Assembly: GCF_027579695.1 (NCBI RefSeq)
Contig: NC_083570.1
Location: 12,259,051-12,323,050, forward strand
Direction: 5' to 3'
Length of the DNA: 64,000 nt
From: Neoarius graeffei
Taxonomy: Eukaryota; Chordata; Actinopteri; Siluriformes; Ariidae
Shown here: piece by piece, positions 57,530-64,000 of the stretch
How positions within the stretch are numbered: position 1 is the stretch's first letter
Layout: the number at the start of each line of letters is the position of its first letter
Made by a program: the position numbers and the translations under genes
Notes under the pieces: generated by a model
Seen by the model: the letters and a program-made list of their open reading frames with translations, nothing else
What the model was told of the DNA's origin: nothing
Database searches by the model: none

Positions 57530-60500
57530 CTGGAACAAAACCACACACGGTGTTATCAGACCCCGCGTCCTGACACGACAGCGAACATGTTTAACAAGAT
57601 TGTTCTGACTTCACTGTTGAAGCCGACACTCAGAATTACGCGTATACATTTAAAAACCACAAAAAAAAAAAAACCCTCACCTTTCTGAGGATGTCTTCTG
57701 CTAACGTGAGGAAGGCCTTCTCGATGTTAATGTTGGCTTTCGCACTTGTCTCAAAGAAACGGATTCCATGTTCCCTGGCAATCTGGACACACAGGAAATG
57801 AATAAACTTAAGCGCGCGCGTGTGTGTTGGATGGGCGAGACGCGCGTTTCCAAGCAAGCTTACGTTGCGCAACACGTCAAAACAGATGCAGAGCAGCCCG
57901 AGCCTTCGACACACCAACGTTTCACCCAGGTTCACACTAGGGGTGTGCAAAAATATCGATACGGCGATATATCGCGATACTTTGTCTTCTGATTCAATAT
58001 CGATACTCAATTTGAATATCAATATTTTTTCAAATAATCAAATCAAGTTTCAGATGGGTTGTAAATCCAGTACGACTTCCGCACCTCTGCGCCGCGAGGT
58101 GTCGCTGTGCCGCTCCCTCACTGCAAGGCACTCTTCGTCTTCTCTTTTTTCCCCGGCAGTTGCAGTGAGGAAAAAAAAAAAAAGCAAGCAAGCATGGCTG
58201 TTAACGTAAACCTAGAGACGCCGCCGAACTTTAAGGCAGATGTTTGGAGGCACTTTGGATTCCAAAGGAAAGGAGAGAAAAAAAAAAAAGTGAGCCGGTG
58301 TTCTGTAAAGTTATCCTACCTCTTGGATTTGTCCTACCAAGCCTACTGCGCATGCGCGAAATCCAGGAGGGTAGGAAAATTCAACAGTAGTTTTGTCCTA
58401 CCGATCAGCTGGGCTGATAGAAAATCGGTGAGTATTTCACGCATTTGCCGATTTTTATGTTTTGTGCGTATTGGTCGAGTCTTTGGCCGAGTCAAATAAC
58501 TTGTAATGCCTTGTTTTGAATAATAAACCGGTCTGTATGAGAACTTGCTCATTCATGTGTTCTGCGCATGCGCAGTAGGAGACTAAGATGCCCACTGCAC
58601 TTTTCAATGTGTTTCAGACAGTGTGTTGTTCCTGCAAAATAAGCACAAGTTAAATGTTCTCCGGTATATGTTCTCAAGTTTACAAAGAACAAATTGATAT
58701 TAGTGTTAGCACTGAAATGTATGTGCAGTCTGCAGTGCAAGTTTTCATAAAACAATTTGATTCTGCTTGTTAAGCAGCACTGATGTGTCCATGCTTACAG
58801 AAAAGTTGAGAATACTAGCACAGAAATGGGAATTTTCTGTATGTTGTAGTGAAGCAACTCTTGGTTTTGCCAGCAGTGGAATAGAGACAAATATATGTCT
58901 GGCAAGAGTGTGTAGTTATGTATGTGAAATGTAATTTTACAGTGGTCAATAAATTGATTTTCTTCAGTGACGCAGATATCGTGATGTGGTTGAAATTTCT
59001 TGCAATATATCGATTATCGCAGAATCGCTGTACCGTGATATTATCGTTATCGTGGGCAAAATATCGCCATAGTATCGTATCGTGAGGTATCTGGTGATAT
59101 CCAGCCCTAGTTCACACGAGCAATCAATTTCCAATAAATAACTCAAGCTCTCCCTCACATTCCTACGAGTTTGACTGAAAATGTGTCATTACATCATGCG
59201 TGTTGGACAAAACGACGAGCTTTGTTCAGCTGTTGACTGCTTGCAGACGCTGCATGGAGCGCGACTGCATCGGAAATCAGTCGTTTGTTACTATAAAGAA
59301 AACCGAAGCTCCGCCTCCAAACATTAAACCCAAATCAGGTGACCAGCCGTGATGCGCCTCTTCGGGCTGACTGATTTATACTGGATTAGTAAACAATTAA
59401 ATTTATCGCAGAAGAATAATCACACTGAAAATTGTAGAAATTTCCACAATTATTGGCACCCATAATTCCTAGAAAAAATTTAATTGAAGCATTGTCATTT
59501 CTACTGTAGTTTATAAAGTTGATTAGAGTATCTAGGAACCTTTAATTAGTAATTCATCACATCCTGTTTCCCTGGGGTATAAATATGATGTGACACAGAG
59601 GCCTATTTCTCTTATCCACTCTTCAACATGGGAAAGACAAGAGAACACACCATTCAAGTAAGGCAGGTGTGTGTCGACCTTCCTAAGTCAAGCAATGGCT
59701 ACAAGAAAATAGCCGCTCGCCTACACCGGCCCATATCTACAGTCAGAGGAAGCAAGAAGCTTAAAACAACTGGAACAGTGGCAAACAAGCCTGGATGAGG
59801 ATGCAAGTTTATCTTGCCACCACGCACAGTGAGGAGGATGGTAAGAGAAGTAAAAAGTTCTCCAAAGCTCACTGTTAGAGAATTGCATCAAAGAGTAGCA
59901 TCTCGGGGTCACAGTCTCCGTAACAACCATCAGGCGCTATCTGCATGCCAACAAGCTGTTTGGGAGGCATGCACAGAAAAAGCCTTTTCTCACTTACAAG
60001 CATAAACAAATGTCTGGAGTTCGCTAAGCGGTCCTAGGACTTCAACTGGGACCGTGTGCTTTGGTCAGATGAGACCAAGATAGAGCTTTTTGGCAACAAA
60101 CACTAATACATCACAAAAGATGAGTCTGCGGAAAAGCATCTCATGCCCACTGTGAAGTATGGGGGAGGATCGGTGATGCTGCGGGCCTGTTTCTCTTCCA
60201 AAGGCCCCGGGAACCTTGTTAGGGTGCATGGCATCATGAACTCTTTGAAATACCAGGACATTTTAAATCACAATCTGGTGGCCTCTGCCTGAAAGCTGAA
60301 GATGGGTTGTCACTGGGTCTTTCAGCAAGATAATGACCCTAAACATGTGGCCAAAGCTACACAAAAATGGTTCACCAGACACAAAATCAAGCTCCTCCCA
60401 TGGCCATCTCAGTCCCCAGACCTCAACCCAATTGAAAACCTGTGGGGTGAGCTGAGGAGGAGAGTGCACAGGAGAGGACCCAGGACGATTTAGGCCAAGT

Positions 60501-62265
60501 TTACATTAGACCGTATCTGTCTCGTTTTCTTCGCGGATGCACTGTCCGTTTACATTAAAACGCCTGGAAACGGGAATCCGCCAGGGTCCACGTATTCAAT
60601 CCAGATCGTGTCTGGTCCGGTGCTGTGTAAACATTGAGAATACGCGGATACGCTGTGCTGAGCTCTAGCTGGCGTCGTCATTGGACGACGTCACTGACAT
60701 CCACCTTCCTGATTCGCTGGCGTTGGTCATGTGACGCGACTGCTGAAAAACGGCGCGGACTTCCGCCTTGTATCACCTTTCATTAAAGAGTATAAAAGTA
60801 TGAAAATACTGCAAATACTGATGCAAATACTGCCCATTGTGTAGTTATGATGGTCTTTAGGCTTGCCATCCTTCCACTTGCAAGTGGTAAGTGACGCGCA
60901 TGCCCGATATGCACCAAGATCACACACACAGCGGCTCAGTCCCGAATCACTGCTCGTGCGCTTCACTCGCGCGCTCTGTGAGCTGCGCAGGGCCAGAGTG
61001 CGCACCCTCCAGAGGGCACTCGCTGTTCAGGGCGGAGTGATTTGGAGCGCAGGATGCCTGCGGAGCCGAGCGTATCCATGTATTGGCGTTGCTGTGTGCA
61101 CGCGAATCGTTTTAAAAACGTTAATCTGATGATCCGCTGATACGGTCTAATGTAAACCCCACCTTAGAGAGACTGTGCAAAGAGGAATGGTCGAAGATCC
61201 CTCTCTGTATTCTCCCATCTTGTGAAATGTTTTATAGGAGAATATTAAGTGCTGTCTTGTTGGCCAAAGGGGGTTGTACAAAGTATTAACATCAGGGGTG
61301 CCAATAATTGTGGCACATGATTTCATGTGGGATTTTTCCCCCACTGAATAAATGCACTTGAATTAAAGGTTGGATTTTTTTTTGCACATTGTTGTCCTAT
61401 ATTTATTAAAAAAAAAAAATTAGAAGCCTAAGAACACATCTTAACGAGGGGTGCCAATAATTGTGGAGGGCACTGTGTGTATAAAAAAAAAAAATAACCA
61501 AAAATGTCAAAACGCACAACTCAGAGTCATTTAATATAACTGGAGGTTTTGCGGGGGAAGAGGGAAAAACATCCTAATAGTTTGATTTATGCTCCAGAAG
61601 CTAAAATGCTTAGACAGACAGACAGATAACTATCCCCTCCCCCCGGCATTATATGTCGGGGGATAAAAAGAACGGATGTACACGTGTGGAGGGTCAAATC
61701 GCAGAGGAAAGGCGAGAGTGAGGTGATAAATAAGCCAAAAACAATGTCGTTTGGTTTAGATGAGGTCAGCAATGCAGTGTTTGAGCGCGGGTGCATATAA
61801 TAAAAAGTCATGGCTGGACTCGGACAGACAGCAGAGGTAGCAATGCTCCTGTAGTCTTATTTAGGTCGAGTTGAGAAGGAGGGGGATGAGAAACGTTTGC
61901 AGAACTGCAACGTCTGAAGTAAGGCACTTAAAAGATTGGGGTGGGGACCACAGCGTCAGCGACGCAGCTGCTCACACGGCCGTACCACGAGAAACCACAT
62001 TCGTTTATAATTAATCGTTTATAAAAAGATTTTTTTTTCTTTCCAACTTTATTTACCTGAAAAGCTAAAAATGATCAAGATCGTTTCTAAATTTAAAAAT
62101 CACTTGACATTTTCTCCCCCTAGTAGGCAAGTTATTATTTGGAGTCTGGTGTGAACTGAGGCTCAGACAGCTCACCTGTTCTCCCTTGGCCTTGGGTACG
62201 ACCCGTTTGTCCTCCATATCGCACTTGTTGCCTAGCAGCATTCTCTCCACATCCTCATTGGCATG
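57443..62265 (-). CDS. rab10: RAB10 small GTPase, C-terminal half (last three coding exons)
   Basis: Rab10 is a membrane-bound GTPase that directs exocytic and recycling vesicle traffic (for example GLUT4 and basolateral transport). Exons 62176-62265, 57681-57782 and 57443-57529 give 92 residues, corresponding to about residue 110 to the end of a 200-residue protein. Visible motifs: [20 protein letters not shown] with NKCD (guanine specificity), [20 protein letters not shown] with ETSAK, and [19 protein letters not shown] then the C-terminus GWKTKCCS. All junctions are GT/AG and in phase 0. Switch I/II and the P-loop lie in exons beyond 64000. The last residue after CC is discussed in the findings. 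Confidence 0.96.
57681..57782 (-). CDS. rab10: rab10 penultimate coding exon: G5 motif
   Basis: 34 codons from [20 protein letters not shown] to [14 protein letters not shown]; acceptor gtccag before 57782, donor AAAG|GTGAGG after 57681. The ETSAK motif contacts the guanine base. The next intron is only 151 nt. Confidence 0.97.
57938..59109 (+). mobile_element. hAT-type element with a ZBED-like first exon, 8-bp TSD
   Basis: Ends taggggtgtgc and ccagcccta (extended by atatcgata/tatcgt-rich inverted sequence) are flanked by gttcacac at 57930-57937 and 59110-59117. An ATG at 58194 begins [13 protein letters not shown] then [14 protein letters not shown], the opening of a BED finger (VW-HFGF), running into lysine-rich sequence. 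The rest of the transposase is missing. It lies in a rab10 intron. Confidence 0.82.
59411..61475 (+). mobile_element. Tc1-like transposon, broken and split by a MITE
   Basis: The right end ggtgccaataattgtgg ... gggcactg and the left internal end ccacaattattggcaccc are inverted repeats; the outermost left bases are diverged, so the left limit is approximate. The transposase begins at ATG 59628 ([20 protein letters not shown]) and loses frame several times; the core [17 protein letters not shown] ... [14 protein letters not shown] is at about 60315-60475 with the usual 34-residue D-E spacing. A MITE at 60493-61163 splits it; the C-terminus resumes with [12 protein letters not shown] ... AKGGCTKY. 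Confidence 0.88.
60493..61163. mobile_element. PIF/Harbinger-type MITE inserted in the Tc1, TTA TSD
   Basis: Ends ggccaagtttacattagacc and ggtctaatgtaaaccccacc are inverted repeats; TTA occurs at 60490-60492 and 61164-61166. The 671-bp body is CpG-rich and non-coding. It interrupts the Tc1 transposase codons, so it is the younger insertion. Confidence 0.88.
61476..62175. other. rab10 intron, nothing recognised
   Basis: No coding segment or bounded element. (GACA)n-like run near 61612-61626. Confidence 0.55.
62176..62265 (-). CDS. rab10: rab10 exon with the NKCD motif
   Basis: 30 codons, [20 protein letters not shown] then [10 protein letters not shown]; acceptor tttcag before 62265, donor ACAG|GTGAGC after 62176. 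NKCD determines GTP specificity. Phase 0 at both sides. Confidence 0.97.
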
Positions 62266-62497
62266 CTGAAAAACAACACACAAACAGTAAACAAGAAAAA
62301 TAATGGAGCTCTCACGAGTGATAATGTGTTTTGGTGTTTTTAGTTTCATACAAGGACACTGCGTTCATTTTTTAAATGAAAACAAAACCAGATTTTTGAT
62401 CGCGGACCACGTTTACCAACACCGTCGATTAGCAAAAGCATTATTTATATAAAACCCTGTCAAGCTGTCAGAAAAGTAAAAAAAAGTCTGCTCCAAG

Positions 62498-63298
62498 CAG
62501 GGCTTTGAACCGGTTCAAGGAACGAAACCAAAAACCGGGAACTTTTTCTATTTCACATGGAACAGAAACGCTTATTAAAAATAATGGTAACCGGTTAATA
62601 CCGGTTTTTATTTTGTTCCTCAAAGTTTCCATAGCCTACAAATAAAAAAAAGTCAGTCATTCTTCTCCTGCGCAAGTTTCTATGACCTGCTGGGGTTCAC
62701 TTCCTGTGTGACGTTCGCTGACTGAATGGAGAGAGCGGGAGGGTGGACTACTATCACGTCTCCACATCTTAAATAAGAGGTAAATATTGCAGTCTATCGT
62801 TATTCAAAAACGTCAATTTCAAACACGATATCAATATATTTGTCCACGTTAATGAGAGGCTCGCGAACATTAAATGACGTTAACCTCTGTTAGCCTATCA
62901 ATGCATAGGGCCTGACTAGCCTTTGGTAACACACTAAACGAATTCTCTTTCATTTTTGGCACTTTTTCTGTTTGTGTAGATGGGAAGACATACTGAGAAT
63001 CCAAATCGCCAACATTTGAAATAATAATTGTTTTGAATTATTTCTTGTCTTATTTAATGAAGGTTGTAATAGAATTAGCCTACATTTGGCTTAAGCTGGA
63101 TGAGACCGAGACATAATTTTATACCCATTTGTTAAACAGCTGACAGGGAACGTAATTAACCGTTCCGGGAACGAAATCTTTTTGTTCTAACCGGTTCGGG
63201 AACGTCTATTTAATGGTGGAACCCAAAACCGGAAACGTTAAAATTCCGTTTCTGTTCGGAACGAACCAATAGGAAAAAAATTCTGGTTCAAAGCCCTG
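62498..63298. mobile_element. hAT-type non-autonomous element, copy 2, perfect 8-bp TSD
   Basis: Same element as 18705-19542, with identical ends; gctccaag duplicated at 62490-62497 and 63299-63306. Relative to copy 1 it lacks about 38 bp between two ggaacagaaacg repeats near 62570, consistent with a slippage-type deletion. Confidence 0.95.
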
Positions 63299-63306
63299 GC
63301 TCCAAG

Positions 63307-63569
63307 TATGCCTGAATGCTTGACTGACAGGAAATTAACCTCACACCCCAAGACAAAGTAGCAGGTAAATCAATCATCAGTTCCATTTCAAGGCCTCTTC
63401 CAGGAAACTCTGAGATGTGTGTAGGGAAAAATCAAAGCGGAAAACGTACTGAACATCTAACACACTCATTACTGGCGGTGTGTGTGTTCTGGTCATTTCC
63501 ACAGCGCGAGTATAACAGGACTGGTTTGAGCTCACAATCACTCTATAGCATATTATGTATTATACACAT
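63307..63569. other. rab10 intron 3' portion, nothing recognised
   Basis: Intronic sequence between the hAT copy and the poly(A)/tandem tract. The preceding rab10 exon is not in the window. Confidence 0.5.
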
Positions 63570-63990
63570 CATGGACCCCAAAAAAAAAAAAAAAAAAAAA
63601 AAAAACACCCCACCCGAGAGCAGACTGAAAAGTCACGACAGCCAATCAAAAGACAGTTCCTACCCCCCCCCCCAAAAAAAAGGCACGACAGCCAAAAGAC
63701 AGTTCCGACCCCCCCAAAAAGTAGTCACGGCAGCCAATCCGAGGGCAATTCCCGCAAAAAAAAAAAAAAAAAAAAAAAAACAGCCAAGACAGTTCCTGCC
63801 CCCCCCAAAAAGAGAGAGAAAGTCACGACAGCCAGAGGACAGTTCCTACCCCAAAGTCACAACAGCCAAAAGACAGTTCCTGACCCCCCCCACCAAAAAA
63901 AAGTGGTCACGACAACCAATCAGAGGACAGTTCCTAACCCCAAAAAAATAAGTCGCAGCCAATCAAAGGGCAGATCCCACAACTAGATAG
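63570..63990. repeat. Poly(A)-interspersed minisatellite
   Basis: About nine imperfect units of roughly 35-60 bp with the core gtcacgacagccaa followed by agacagttcctac and a C-run plus A-run. Poly(A) stretches at 63580-63604 and 63757-63780. Open frames across it are lysine/proline repeat artefacts. Confidence 0.85.
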
Positions 63991-64000
63991 AACTTGACGC

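Noticed and set aside
63415-63986. 178- and 143-codon plus-strand frames rich in Lys, Pro and Gln
   Set aside because: They cross poly(A), poly(C) and the minisatellite core; no domain and two overlapping frames are equally open.

Overview
The window is vertebrate nuclear DNA, from a ray-finned fish. The evidence is intron-split genes whose encoded residues match vertebrate families, many teleost-type tRNA-derived SINEs, Tc1/mariner, hAT and Harbinger elements and their MITEs, and abundant (GT)n/(GA)n microsatellites. An ostariophysan, perhaps a catfish, is my guess from the SINE type; it is an inference only.

Two protein-coding genes are supported, both on the minus strand and head-to-tail. 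garem2 (GRB2-associated regulator of MAPK1, subtype 2) is complete. Its six coding exons lie at 37785-37896, 24429-24569, 12271-12401, 6482-7591, 4702-4868 and 2440-3169. Every junction has GT/AG and the phases agree, giving 2391 nt and 796 residues: CABIT domain, proline-rich and tyrosine motifs, C-terminal SAM domain. rab10 is partial. Its last three coding exons (62176-62265, 57681-57782, 57443-57529) encode the NKCD and ETSAK guanine-binding motifs and the prenylated C-terminus; earlier exons lie beyond base 64000. The order RAB10 then GAREM2 on one strand is the same as on human chromosome 2p23, so this is a conserved syntenic block: a membrane-traffic GTPase gene next to a receptor-tyrosine-kinase adaptor gene. 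No functional link between the two is shown here.

Most of the remainder is mobile or tandem DNA. Region by region: 1-2439, downstream of garem2, with a terminal-inverted-repeat (TIR) repeat split by a SINE; 3170-4701 (intron 5), a 27-bp minisatellite; 7592-12270 (intron 3), a TTAA-flanked element carrying a THAP-domain fragment beside a 3.2-kb element with about 500-bp inverted ends; 12402-24428 (intron 2), a nest of Tc1, hAT, SINE and a TA-flanked element, plus two more hAT elements; 24570-37784 (intron 1), a C-rich tandem tract, a 3.5-kb GAGT/GAATGAG minisatellite with an 873-bp higher-order duplication, and several MITEs; 37897-57442 (intergenic), SINEs, a LINE 3' end, three Tc1 elements, a 3-kb hAT composite holding a RecQ-like helicase fragment, and a Harbinger element; 57530-64000 (rab10 introns), a ZBED-bearing hAT derivative, a Tc1 split by a Harbinger-type MITE, and a second copy of an intron-2 hAT element.

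Nearly all transposase coding regions are broken. The exception is an uninterrupted 338-codon Tc1 transposase at 51626-52642, whose DDE spacing is two residues short. Element boundaries were read by eye from TIRs and target-site duplications (TSDs); family names rest on motif recognition without any database search.
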